From assembly GCA_020796225.1 (NCBI GenBank), contig CM036753.1:70733865-70797864 (forward strand): a stretch of 64,000 bases of DNA, read 5' to 3'. Source of the DNA: Arion vulgaris. Lineage: Eukaryota > Mollusca > Gastropoda > Stylommatophora > Arionidae. A program made the translations under genes and the position numbers. Positions 11,142-23,649 of the stretch are shown here, piece after piece. How positions within the stretch are numbered: the first letter of the stretch is position 1; every line of letters starts with the position of its first letter. The notes below the pieces were generated by a model. That model was not told where the DNA came from and ran no database searches. It saw only the letters and a program-made list of their open reading frames with translations.

Positions 11142-11390
11142 TCAAGATATTGAGATACGATCCTTGCCAACACCAACCCACCGAACTTTCACACCTATTT
11201 CTGTGAGCAAAAACCCCATCGCATGTGGAAGATCATGTTCCACAGAATGAGAGACATTGGTGATGTTGGCCTTGCCATCACAATATAACATGTTAAATTC
11301 ACTTAAATCTCCGTGTATGAGCCGACATTCGAGAACAATATCCGACAAAGTATAATAATCTGAATTTGTACTCAAAAAACCCAAAGCCAA
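11142..11390 (-). pseudogene. RIOK1-to-ADSS chimeric fragment
   Basis: An 82-residue open frame. The N-terminal part matches the RIO1 kinase catalytic loop region ([20 protein letters not shown], where animal RIOK1 usually has [10 protein letters not shown]), and continues through [15 protein letters not shown]. It then switches without a break into the C-terminus of adenylosuccinate synthetase ([17 protein letters not shown], compare VKWVGVGKSRESM in animals) and stops soon after. No introns interrupt it. The RIOK1 metal-binding segment IIDVSQS is altered to ITNVSHS, with the Asp lost, so no kinase activity is expected. Its 5' neighbour on the same strand is the complementary chimera at 11400-12467. 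Confidence 0.8.
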
Positions 11391-11399
11391 TCATTCATG

Positions 11400-12467
11400 A
11401 TCATTTTATTTTTCTGTGCTCCGAGCTTGACTTGTCGTTTCTTGATGTGCTTGGGTAAATTAGTCAGCCGTTGTTCTTTCTGTGCATCCTTGACTTGCTT
11501 TTTTCATTCCTTTTTCTTCTGCTGTTTCATTTTTCTGTCTTGAGGGGTGCTTTGTACGCATCATCATCAGAAGAATCATCACCACTGTCAACTTGGTTTT
11601 CCTCTTTTTTTGTGTGTCTACGTCTGCACTTTCATTATCATGTACATTCTCACCTACATGATCATCCTCATCTACATCATCGTTACCCTCACTGAAAGCA
11701 TCAATTCTGTCTAAAAGCTCTGGTACCTTACTTGGACCACTCAAATCTGGTCGCAGTCCAATGACTGTGTGATACAACACCTGTCCTCCTTTTATCGTCT
11801 GAGACCTCCGAACATCTCTTTCAATGTCAACAACCTCATCCAGTGTGCGCGGGATAAATGCTCTTTTGAACACCCCCTCATCTATCTTTTCCTGCTCCGT
11901 CTCTTCTTCCATAGATTTTCCTGCTGCTGCCTTCATGAACAACTCTAGATAATCATCAATATTTTCTCTGGTAATGTTTGTGTCTGTGACAGAATCAAAC
12001 AGTTCCCTAACTGTCATAGTCGGAACATTTTTTTCCCTAAAGAAGTCTGTGACATTTGTTAGATCTTTGTGCAAAAACTCCATCGCATGTGGATGATCAT
12101 GTTCCACAGACTGAGACATCGATAATGTAGGCCCATTTATCATGTGTGAGTATATTAACATGGCCAAGTCCAACCAACCAACGCCGTCTTGTTCTACCGG
12201 TAACACAAAACTCTGCCCCTCTATTTTTCGTAACAATTTTCCGTAGTGATCTTTAAATTTGGTGGGAAATCCTCCAGACCCAACACATGTAAGATATGCT
12301 TTAACAACACCATACACCTCACCAACAGCATGTGGAAGAATACCAAAAGATGTAATGACACCCACTACATAACAGTTGAAGGATGTTACATAAGGATATA
12401 GACCAAAGTCTATGTCTCGTATAACTGACTGGGCACACTCTACGAGAACACGTTTTATTATAAGCAA
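11400..12467 (-). pseudogene. ADSS-to-RIOK1 chimeric ORF
   Basis: A 335-residue open frame. Residues about 1-110 are the middle of adenylosuccinate synthetase ([58 protein letters not shown]). From 12138 downward it is RIOK1 from SQSVEHDHPHAMEFLHKD, through TNVTDFFREKNVPTMTVREL and FKRAFIPRTLDEVVDIERDV, to an acidic, lysine-rich tail. A frameshifted remainder (LPKHIKKRQVKLGAQK) runs to about 11400. At the join the RIOK1 codons for AYIIDV are present in another frame, so a small deletion kept the fusion open. The ADSS half is nearly identical to 13597-13920 at the edge of the array. It is intronless and lacks both active sites, so I treat it as a chimeric processed pseudogene although the ORF is long. 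Confidence 0.8.
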
Positions 12468-13596
12468 TGGCAGAGTGTAGGTAACTCACTGTTTCCTTTA
12501 CCATCAGCCTGATTCTTTCACTTAGATCTTTATACAGCAACAACTCATCAATGTCCACAATTAACTCAGGAAAAATCAAATGATCTAGCAGATGAGTACA
12601 TTTTTATGAGAACTTGTTGAAATCTCCAACGAGATCATAAATTCATAGACCATTCCGGGTAGCCTTGGATGAACCAATACCTTATTTTATTGTACCAATC
12701 GACTTGTCCTCTCCCTGATTTTAGCTTCCATCTACTTGTTGATGCATATCAAACACTAAATGTGCTCTGTCTGAGATAAGTTGTTTGACCAAATTGTCTA
12801 TTGCATTGGATTCCATCTCTATGAACACGATCTAGTAAATTTATCACTACACCATTTCCTATGACTCCCTTGCATGGTTAAATTACCTCACTGGGAAGCA
12901 GATGAAAAGCATAGTGTTTGTCCTGCACATGAACTGAATGACCTGTGTTGTTGCATCACTGATATCGACAACATCTTGGTCTACCGGTAGTAACACCAAA
13001 CTCTGCCCCTCTTTTGTAACAGTTCTCCGTTGTGATCTTTTAATTTGGTGGGATATCCTCCAGTCCCAACAAGGGTAAGATATGCTTTAACACCATACCC
13101 CTCAAAAACAGCATGGGAAGGGAGGGAAATATCCAAACCTGTAATGACACCCCTACAGAACAGAAATCTGTATACCGTTCGGGCAGACTTTGATGAATAG
13201 GTTGGACCACTACCTTTTTTTGTTGTACTAATCGTCTTGTGTCCTCTCCATCTTTTTAAAATGATCTAGCAGATGAGTGCATTTTTCTGAAAACTTGTTG
13301 AAATTTCCAATGAGATCAGAAATCCGCAGATCGTTCCTGGTAGACTTGGATGAATAAGTTTGACCAATACCTTTTTTGTTGTGTAAATCGACTTGTGTCC
13401 TCTACTCTGCTTCATTCAAATGATCTATTAGATGCGTAAATTCACCAAACTCTGCCCTCTTATTTGTAAAAGTTCTCCGTTGTGATCTTAATTAGTTAAA
13501 GTGTTACATCTCTCCATTTAATGTGTAAACTACACCAATCTTGATTTCTTCAAAACACATCAAGTTTATCTAGTTTGGTGGCAGCTGGTGCTGTGA
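12468..13596 (-). pseudogene. Diverged ADSS modules at the left edge of the array
   Basis: Broken pieces of the same ADSS-derived sequence as the array, more diverged: the region for [17 protein letters not shown] near 12500-12580, the IGNGVVIKLPDLF region near 12830-12860, then GVTTGR-like sequence near 12990. Between about 13195 and 13450 two or three truncated units of about 150 bp repeat (gatctagcagatgagt, aacttgttgaaatttccaat, gatgaataggttggacca). Stops occur in every frame. Confidence 0.7.
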
Positions 13597-14591
13597 ACCC
13601 ATTTATCATGTGTGATTATATTAACATGGCCAAGTCCAACCAACCAACGCCGTCTTGTTCTACCGGTAACACAAAACTCTGCCCCTCTATTTTTCGTAAC
13701 AATTTTCCGTAGTGATCTTTAAATTTGGTGGGAAATCCTCCAGACCCAACACATGTAAGATATGCTTTAACAACACCATACACCTCACAGACAGCATGTG
13801 GGGGAATACCCAAACCTGTAATGACACCCCTTACATAACAGTTGGAGGATGTTACATAAGGATATAGACCAAAAGTCTATGTCCAGTATAGCTGACTGGG
13901 CACTCTACGAAAATGTTTTTTTTTTATAAGCGATGGCAGAGTGTAGGTAACTCACTGTTTCCTTCACCATCGACCTTACTCTTTCACCCAGATCCTTATA
14001 CAGCAACAACTCATTATCAATGTCCACAATTAACTCAGGAAAATTCTGCTTCAAATGATCTAGCAGATGAGTACATTTTTGTGAGAACTTGTTGAAATCT
14101 CCAATGAGATCAGAAATCCGTAGACCGTTCCGGGTAGCTTTAAATGAATAGGCTGAACCAATACCTTTTTTTTTGTTGTACCATATCTACTTGACCCTCT
14201 CCCCGATTCTAGCATTCCATCTACTTGATGATGCATATCAAACACTAAATGTGCTCTGTCTAAAATGAACAAGTCGTTCAACCAAATTGTCTATTGCATT
14301 GAATTCCATCTCTACGAACAGATCTGGTAACTTTATCACTACACCATTTCCTATGACTCCCTTGCATGAATGTAAAATTACAGCACTGGGAAACAGATGA
14401 AAAGCAGTGTTTATCCTGTACATGAACTGAATGGACCTGCGTTGTCGCATCCCTGATATCGACAACATAAATCTGCACTTGCAGCATGTCAACGACTTTT
14501 CCTTTCTGCTTTAAATACTCCTTGGTCTGTCGTTCCACATATCGCAGTTTCTCAACCTGCTTATCCAACACTAACCCACCAATCTTTCAAT
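13597..14591 (-). repeat. ADSS module S0 (short, edge type)
   Basis: First full short module. Its low-coordinate 320 bp (aacgccgtcttgttctaccg, cctctatttttcgtaac) are an edge variant nearly identical to the ADSS half of the chimera at 12149-12467. The rest is standard. It preserves the stretch ILDRAHLVFDMHHQVDGMLE (about 14230-14280), best matched to the animal ADSS DRAHLVFDFH motif. Confidence 0.85.
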
Positions 14592-15580
14592 TTATCATGT
14601 TGAATATTTCAAAACAGATAGGTCCAACCAACCACAATGTCTTGGTTCTACCGGTGGTAACGCCAAACTCTGGCCTCTTTTTTTTGTAACAAGTCTCCGT
14701 TGTGATCTTTAAATTTGGTAGGAAATCCTCCAGACCCAACACAGGTAAGATATGCTTTAACAACACCATACACCTCACAGACAGCATGTGGGGGAATACC
14801 CAAACCTGTAATGACACCCCTTACATAACAGTTGGAGGATGTTACATAAGGGATAGACCAAAGTCTATGTCCAGTATAGCTGACTGGGCACTCTACGGAA
14901 TGTTTTTTTATAAGCGATGGCAGAGTGTAGGTAACTCACTGTTTCCTTCACCATCGACCTTACTCTTTCACCCAGATCCTTATACAGCAACAACTCATTA
15001 TCAATGTCCACAATTAACTCAGGAAAATTCTGCTTCAAATGATCTAGCAGATGAGTACATTTTTGTGAGAACTTGTTGAAATCTCCAATGAGATCAGAAA
15101 TCCGTAGAGTGTTCCGGGTAGCCTTAGATGAATAGGCTGAACCAATACCTTTTTTTTTTTGTTGTACCATATCTACTTGACCCCTCTCCCTGATTCTAGC
15201 ATTCCATCTACTTGATGATGCATATCAAACACTAAATGTGCTCTGTCTAAAATGAACAAGTCGTTCAACCAAATTGTCTATTGCATTGAATTCCATCTCT
15301 ACGAACAGATCTGGTAACTTTATCACTACACCATTTCCTATGACTCCCTTGCATGAATGTAAAATTACAGCACTGGGAAACAGATGAAAAGCAGTGTTTA
15401 TCCTGTACATGAACTGAATGACCTGCGTTGTCGCATCCCTGATATCGACAACATAAATCTGCACTTGCAGCATGTCAACGACTTTTCCTTTCTGCTTTAA
15501 ATACTCCTTGGTCTGTCGTTCCACATATCGCAGTTTCTCAACCTGCTTATCCAACACTAACCCACCAATCTTTCAATTTA
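14592..15580 (-). repeat. ADSS module S1 (short, 989 bp)
   Basis: Intact-length short module. From high to low coordinate the minus strand reads [60 protein letters not shown] and [20 protein letters not shown]. It ends with [13 protein letters not shown] sequence after a frameshift. T-run length variants (for example the T10 near 15150) set some of the frames. Confidence 0.85.
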
Positions 15581-16948
15581 TCATGACGAATATTTCAAAA
15601 CAGATAGGTCCAACCAACCACAATGTCTGGTCTACGTGGTAAGCAAACTCTGGCCTCTTTTTTTGTAACAAGTCTCCGTTGTGATCTTTAAATTTGGTAG
15701 GAAATCCTCCAGACCCAACACGGGTAAGATATGCTTTAACAACACCATACACTCATCGAAGCATGTGGGAAATACCCAAACCTGTAATGACCCCTACATA
15801 ACAGTTGGAGGATGTTCATAGGGTATAGGCCAAAATATGTTTTTGATAAAAGATGGCAGAGTAGGTAACTCACTGTTTCTTTCACCATCAGCTTGACTCT
15901 CACTCATAGAATGGACCAATACCGTATTTTATTGTACCAATCGACTTGTCCTCTCCCTAATTCTAGCACTCCATCTACTTATTGATGCATATCAAACACT
16001 ATATCCAGTTTGGTGACAGCTAGTGCTGTGAACCCATTTATCATGTTGAATATTTCAACACAGATAGGTCCAACCAACCACAATGTCTTGGTCATCGGTG
16101 GTAACGCCAAACTCTGGCCCTTTTTTTGTAACAAGTCTCCGTGGATCTTTAAATTTGGTAGGAAATACTCCAGACCCAACACAGGTAAGATATGCTTTAA
16201 CACCATACACCTCACAGACAGCATGTGGGGGAATACCCAAACCTGTAATGACACCCCTACATAACAGTTTGTTAATAAGGATATAGACCAAGTCTATGTC
16301 CAGATAGCTGACTGGGCACTCACGGAATGTTTTTATAAGCATGGAGAGTGTAGGTAACTCACTGTTTCTTCACCAGACCTTATCTTTCACCCAGATCCTA
16401 TACAGCAACAACTCATTATCAATGTCCAAATTAACTCAGGAAAATTCTGCTCAAATGATCTAGCAGATGAGTACATTTTGAGAACTTGTTGAAATCTCCA
16501 ATGAGATCAGAAATGAGACGTTCCGGTAGCTTTAAATGAATAGGCTGAACCAATACCTTTTTTTGTTGTACCATCTACTTGACCTCCCTGATTCTAGCAT
16601 TCCATCTACTTGATGATGCATCAAAACTAAATGTGTCTGTCTAAATGAAAAGTCGTCAACCAAATTGTCTTGATTGAATTCCATCTCACGAACAGATCTG
16701 TAACTTTACTACACCATTTCTATGACTCCTTGCATGAATGTAAATTACGCACTGAAACAGATGAAAAGCAGTGTTTATCCTGTACATGAACTGAATGACT
16801 TGTGTCATCCCTGATATCGACAACATAAATCTGCACTTGCATAGTCAACGACTTTTCCTTTCTGCTTTAAATACTCCTTGGTCTGTCGTCACATATATGA
16901 GTTTCTCAACCTGCTTATCCAACACTAACCCACCAATCTTTCAATTTA
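15581..16948 (-). repeat. ADSS module S2 (long, deletion-rich)
   Basis: Long module, about 88 bp shorter than the 1456-bp type. The shortening comes from many one- to four-base losses spread along it (for example gtctggtctacgtggtaagc for gtcttggtctaccggtggta). The roughly 450-bp extra block runs from 15581 to about 16030, with gactctcactcatagaatgg near 15894. Confidence 0.8.
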
Positions 16949-17852
16949 TCATGTTGAATATTTCAAAACAGATAGGTCCAACCAACCACAATGTCTTGGT
17001 CTACGTGTAACGCCAAACTCTGGCCCTTTTTTTTGTAATAAGTCCCTGACTTTAAATTTGTAGGAAATCCTCCAGACCAACACAGGTAAGATATGCTTTA
17101 ACAACACCATACACCTCACAGACAGCATGTGGGAATACCTAAACCGTAGTGACACCTACATTAACAGTTGGAGGATGTTACATAAGGTATAGACAAAGTC
17201 TATGTCAGTAGCTGACTGGGCACTCTACGGAATGTTTTTATGGATGGCAGAGTGTAGGTAACTACTGTTTCTCACCATCGACCTTACTCTTCACCCAGAT
17301 CCTTATACAGCAACAACTCATTATCAATGTCCACAATTAACTCAGGAAAATTCTGCTTCAAATGATCTAGCAGATGAGTACATTTTGTGAGAACTTGTAA
17401 ATCTCCAATGAGATCAGAAACTAGACGTCGTAGCTTAAATGAATAGGCTGACCAATACCTTTTTGTTGTACTATCTACTTGACCCTCCTGATTCTAGCAT
17501 TCCATCTACTTGATGATGCATCAAACACTAAATGTGCTCTGTCTAAATGAACAAGTCGTTCAACCAAATTGTCTATTGCATTGAATTCATCTCTCGAACA
17601 GATCTGTAACTTATCACTACACCATTTCTATGACTTTGCATGAATGTAAAATTACAGCACTGGGAACAGATGAAAGCAGTGTTTATCCTGTACATGAACT
17701 GAATGACCTGCGTTGCCATCCTGATATCGAAACATAAATCTGCACTGCAGCATGTCACGACTTTTCCTTTCTGCTTTAAATACTCCTTGGTCTGTTCCAC
17801 ATCGCAGTTTCTCAACCGCTTATCCAACACTAACCCACCAATCTTTCAATTT
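16949..17852 (-). repeat. ADSS module S3 (short, deletion-rich)
   Basis: About 904 bp against 989 bp in intact short modules. Losses are scattered single bases and short runs, and substitutions are few. First unit of the first complete short-short-long-long block. Confidence 0.8.
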
Positions 17853-18768
17853 ATCATGTTGAATATTTCAAAACAGATAGGTCCAACCAACCACAATGTC
17901 TTGGCTACGTGGTAGCCAAACTCTGGCCCTTTTTGTAACAAGTCTCCGGATCTTTAAATTTGTAGAAATCCTCCAGACCCAAACGGTAAGATATGCTTAA
18001 CAACACCATACACTCACAGAAGCATGTGGGAATACCAACTGAATGACACCTACATAACAGTTGGAGGATGTTACATAGGTATAGACCAAAGTCTATGTCC
18101 AGTATAGCTGACTGGGCACTCTACGGGAATGTTTTTTTTTATAAGCGATGGCAGAGTGTAGGTAACTCACTGTTTCCTTCACCATCGACCTTACTCTTTC
18201 ACCCAGATCCTTATACAGCAACAACTCATTATCAATGTCCACAATTAACTCAGGAAAATTCTGCTTCAAATGATCTAGCAGATGAGTACATTTTTGTGAG
18301 AACTTGTTGAAATCTCCAATGAGATCAGAACGAGAGTGTTTGTTTAATGAATAGGCTGAACCATCCTTTTTTGTTGTACCAATCTACTTGACCTCTCTGA
18401 TTCTAGCATTCCATCTACTTGATGTGCATATCAAACCTAAATGTGCTCTCTATGAATGTTCACAAATGTCTATGCATTGAATCGATCTCACGAACAGATC
18501 TGTAACTTTATCACTACACCATTTCCTATGACTCCTTGCATGAATGTAAAATTACCGCACTGGGAAACAGATGAAAAGCAGTGTTTATCCTGTACATGAA
18601 CTGAATGACCTGCGTTGTCGCATCCCTGATATCGACAACATAAATCTGCACTTGCAGCATGTCAACGACTTTTCCTTTCTGCTTTAAATACTCCTTGGTC
18701 TGTCGTTCCACATATCGCAGTTTCTCAACCTGCTTATCCAACACTAACCCACCAATCTTTCAATTTAT
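17853..18768 (-). repeat. ADSS module S4 (short, partly deletion-rich)
   Basis: About 916 bp. 17880-18080 and 18330-18500 are deletion-rich, whereas 18080-18330 and 18520-18760 match the intact modules almost exactly. The change in quality within one module is abrupt. Confidence 0.8.
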
Positions 18769-20215
18769 CATGACGAATATTTCAAAACAGATAGGTCCAA
18801 CCAACCACAATGTCTTGGTCACGTGGTAACGCCAAACTCTGGCCCTCTTTTTGTAACAAGTCTCTGCTGATCTTTAAATTTGGTAGGAAATCCTCCAGAC
18901 CCAACACGGGTAAGATATGCTTTAACAACACCATACACCTCATCGAAAGCATGTGGGGGAAATACCCAAACCTGTAATGACACCCCCTACATAACAGTTG
19001 GAGGATGTTACATAAGGGTATAGGCCAAAATATGTTTTTGATAAAGAGATGGCAGAGTAGGTAACTCACTGTTTCTTTCACCATCAGCTTGACTCTCACT
19101 CATAGAATGGACCAATACCGTATTTTATTGTACCAATCGACTTGTCCTCTCCCTAATTCTAGCACTCCATCTACTTATTGATGCATATCAAACACTATAT
19201 CCAGTTTGGTGACAGCTAGTGCTGTGAACCCATTTATCATGTTGAATATTTCAACACAGATAGGTCCAACCAACCACAATGTCTTGGTCTACCGGTGGTA
19301 ACGCCAAACTCTGGCCCTCTTTTTTTGTAACAAGTCTCCGTTGTGATCTTTAAATTTGGTAGGAAATACTCCAGACCCAACACAGGTAAGATATGCTTTA
19401 ACACCATACACCTCACAGACAGCATGTGGGAATACCAAACCTGTAATGACACCCCTACATAACAGTTGGAGGATGTTACATAAGGATATAGACCAAAAGT
19501 CTATGTCCAGTATAGCTGACTGGGCACTCTACGGGAATGTTTTTTTTTATAAGCGATGGCAGAGTGTAGGTAACTCACTGTTTCCTTCACCATCGACCTT
19601 ACTCTTTCACCCAGATCCTTATACAGCAACAACTCATTATCAATGTCCACAATTAACTCAGGAAAATTCTGCTTCAAATGATCTAGCAGATGAGTACATT
19701 TTTGTGAGAACTTGTTGAAATCTCCAATGAGATCAGAAATCCGTAGTGTTCCGGGTAGCCTTAGATGAATAGGCTGAACCAATACCTTTTTTTTTTTGTT
19801 GTACCATATCTACTTGACCTCTCCTGATTCTAGCATTCCATCTACTTGATGATGCATATCAAACACTAAATGTGCTCTGTCTAAAATGAACAAGTCGTTC
19901 AACCAAATTGTCTATTGCATTGAATTCCATCTCTACGAACAGATCTGGTAACTTTATCACTACACCATTTCCTATGACTCCCTTGCATGAATGTAAAATT
20001 ACCGCACTGGGAAACAGATGAAAAGCAGTGTTTATCCTGTACATGAACTGAATGACCTGCGTTGTCGCATCCCTGATATCGACAACATAAATCTGCACTT
20101 GCAGCATGTCAACGACTTTTCCTTTCTGCTTTAAATACTCCTTGGTCTGTCGTTCCACATATCGCAGTTTCTCAACCTGCTTATCCAACACTAACCCACC
20201 AATCTTTCAATTTAT
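18769..20215 (-). repeat. ADSS module S5 (long, 1447 bp)
   Basis: Extra block 18769 to about 19235, then a standard body. The block carries [19 protein letters not shown] sequence fused to FDMHQ, the signature of the long modules. Confidence 0.85.
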
Positions 20216-21671
20216 CATGTTGAATATTTCAAAACAGATAGGTCCAACCAACCACAATGTCTTGGTCTACCGGTGGTAACGCCAAACTCTGGCCCTCTTT
20301 TTTTTTGTAACAAGTCTCCGTTGTGATCTTTAAATTTGGTAGGAAATCCTCCAGACCCAACACGGGTAAGATATGCTTTAACAACACCATACACCTCATC
20401 GAAAGCATGTGGGGAAATACCAAACCTGTAATGACACCCCTACATAACAGTTGGAGGATGTTACATAAGGGTATAGGCCAAAATATGTTTTTGATAAAGA
20501 GATGGCAGAGTAGGTAACTCACTGTTTCTTTCACCATCAGCTTGACTCTCACTCATAGAATGGACCAATACCGTATTTTATTGTACCAATCGACTTGTCC
20601 TCTCCCTAATTCTAGCACTCCATCTACTTATTGATGCATATCAAACACTATATCCAGTTTGGTGACAGCTAGTGCTGTGAACCCATTTATCATGTTGAAT
20701 ATTTCAACACAGATAGGTCCAACCAACCACAATGTCTTGGTCTACCGGTGGTAACGCCAAACTCTGGCCCTCTTTTTTTGTAACAAGTCTCCGTTGTGAT
20801 CTTTAAATTTGGTAGGAAATACTCCAGACCCAACACAGGTAAGATATGCTTTAACACCATACACCTCACAGACAGCATGTGGGGGAATACCCAAACCTGT
20901 AATGACACCCCTTACATAACAGTTGGAGGATGTTACATAAGGATATAGACCAAAAGTCTATGTCCAGTATAGCTGACTGGGCACTCAACGGGAATGTTTT
21001 TTTTTATAAGCGATGGCAGAGTGTAGGTAACTCACTGTTTCCTTCACCATCGACCTTACTCTTTCACCCAGATCCTTATACAGCAACAACTCATTATCAA
21101 TGTCCACAATTAACTCAGGAAAATTCTGCTTCAAATGATCTAGCAGATGAGTACATTTTTGTGAGAACTTGTTGAAATCTCCAATGAGATCAGAAATCGA
21201 GAGTGTTCCGGTAGCCTTAGATGAATAGGCTGAACCAATACCTTTTTTTTTGTTGTACCATATCTACTTGACCCTCTCCTGATTCTAGCATTCCATCTAC
21301 TTGATGATGCATATCAAACACTAAATGTGCTCTGTCTAAAATGAACAAGTCGTTCAACCAAATTGTCTATTGCATTGAATTCCATCTCTACGAACAGATC
21401 TGGTAACTTTATCACTACACCATTTCCTATGACTCCCTTGCATGAATGTAAAATTACCGCACTGGGAAACAGATGAAAAGCAGTGTTTATCCTGTACATG
21501 AAATGAATGGACCTGGCTTGTCGCATCCCTGATATCGACAACATAAATCTGCACTTGCAGCATGTCAACGACTTTTCCTTTCTGCTTTAAATACTCCTTG
21601 GTCTGTCGCTCCAATATATCGCAGTTTCTCAACCTGCTTATCCAACACTAACCCACCAATCTTTCAATTTA
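20216..21671 (-). repeat. ADSS module S6 (long, 1456 bp)
   Basis: Intact long module with the same length as S9. It has private variants near 21503 (gaaatgaatgg for gaactgaatg) and 21608 (cgctccaatatatcg for cgttccacatatcg). Last unit of the first higher-order block. Confidence 0.85.
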
Positions 21672-22659
21672 TCATGTTGAATATTTCAAAACAGATAGGT
21701 CCAACCAACCACAATGTCTTGGTCTACCGGTGGTAACGCCAAACTCTGGCCCTCTTTTTTTGTAACAAGTCTCCGTTGTGATCTTTAAATTTGGTAGGAA
21801 ATCCTCCAGACCCAACACGGGTAAGATATGCTTTAACAACACCATACACCTCATCGAAAGCATGTGGGGGAAATACCCAAACCTGTAATGACACCCCCTA
21901 CATAACAGTTGGAGGATGTTACATAAGGGTATAGACCAAAAGTCTATGTCCAGTATAGCTGACTGGGCACTCTACGGGAATGTTTTTTTTTATAAGCGAT
22001 GGCAGAGTGTAGGTAACTCACTGTTTCCTTCACCATCGACCTTACTCTTTCACCCAGATCCTTATACAGCAACAACTCATTATCAATGTCCACAATTAAC
22101 TCAGGAAAATTCTGCTTCAAATGATCTAGCAGATGAGTACATTTTTGTGAGAACTTGTTGAAATCTCCAATGAGATCAGAAACCAGAGAGTGTTCCGGTA
22201 GCCTTAGATGAATAGGCTGAACCAATACCTTTTTTTTTGTTGTACCATATCTACTTGACCCCTCTCCCTGATTCTAGCATTCCATCTACTTGATGATGCA
22301 TATCAAACACTAAATGTGCTCTGTCTAAAATGAACAAGTCGTTCAACCAAATTGTCTATTGCATTGAATTCCATCTCTACGAACAGATCTGGTAACTTTA
22401 TCACTACACCATTTCCTATGACTCCCTTGCATGAATGTAAAATTACCGCACTGGGAAACAGATGAAAAGCAGTGTTTATCCTGTACATGAACTGAATGAC
22501 CTGCAGTGTCGCATCCCTGATATCGACAACATAAATCTGCACTTGCAGCATGTCAACGACTTTTCCTTTCTGCTTTAAATACTCCTTGGTCTGTCTGCTC
22601 CACATATCGCAGTTTCTCAACCTGCTTATCCAACACTAACCCACCAATCTTTCAATTTA
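21672..22659 (-). repeat. ADSS module S7 (short, 988 bp)
   Basis: Its low end carries the ctcatcgaaagcatgtggg variant of the EVYGVVKAY region. That variant is otherwise typical of the extra block in long modules, so S7 looks like a recombinant of the two module types. First unit of the second higher-order block. Confidence 0.8.
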
Positions 22660-23649
22660 TCATGTTGAATATTTCAAAACAGATAGGTCCAACCAACCAC
22701 AATGTCTTGGTCTACCGGTGGTAACGCCAAACTCTGGCCCTCTTTTTTTTGTAACAAGTCTCCGTTGTGATCTTTAAATTTGGTAGGAAATCCTCCAGAC
22801 CCAACACAGGTAAGATATGCTTTAACAACACCATACACCTCACAGACAGCATGTGGGGAATACCAAACCTGTAATGACACCCCTTACATAACAGTTGGAG
22901 GATGTTACATAAGGATATAGACCAAAAGTCTATGTCCAGTATAGCTGACTGGGCACTCTACGGGAATGTTTTTTTTTATAAGCGATGGCAGAGTGTAGGT
23001 AACTCACTGTTTCCTTCACCATCGACCTTACTCTTTCACCCAGATCCTTATACAGCAACAACTCATTATCAATGTCCACAATTAACTCAGGAAAATTCTG
23101 CTTCAAATGATCTAGCAGATGAGTACATTTTTGTGAGAACTTGTTGAAATCTCCAATGAGATCAGAAATCCGTAGAGTGTTCCGGGTAGCCTTAGATGAA
23201 TAGGCTGAACCAATACCTTTTTTTTTTTGTTGTACCATATCTACTTGACCCCTCTCCCTGATTCTAGCATTCCATCTACTTGATGATGCATATCAAACAC
23301 TAAATGTGCTCTGTCTAAAATGAACAAGTCGTTCAACCAAATTGTCTATTGCATTGAATTCCATCTCTACGAACAGATCTGGTAACTTTATCACTACACC
23401 ATTTCCTATGACTCCCTTGCATGAATGTAAAATTACCGCACTGGGAAACAGATGAAAAGCAGTGTTTATCCTGTACATGAACTGAATGGACCTGCGTTGT
23501 CGCATCCCTGATATCGACAACATAAATCTGCACTTGCAGCATGTCAACGACTTTTCCTTTCTGCTTTAAATACTCCTTGGTCTGTCGTTCCACATATCGC
23601 AGTTTCTCAACCTGCTTATCCAACACTAACCCACCAATCTTTCAATTTA
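22660..23649 (-). repeat. ADSS module S8 (short, 990 bp)
   Basis: Intact short module with the ctcacagacagcatgtgg variant. It contains a 102-residue open frame from [20 protein letters not shown] to RVPSQLYWT, the longest continuous ADSS stretch in the standard modules. It has no upstream active-site residues. Confidence 0.85.
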
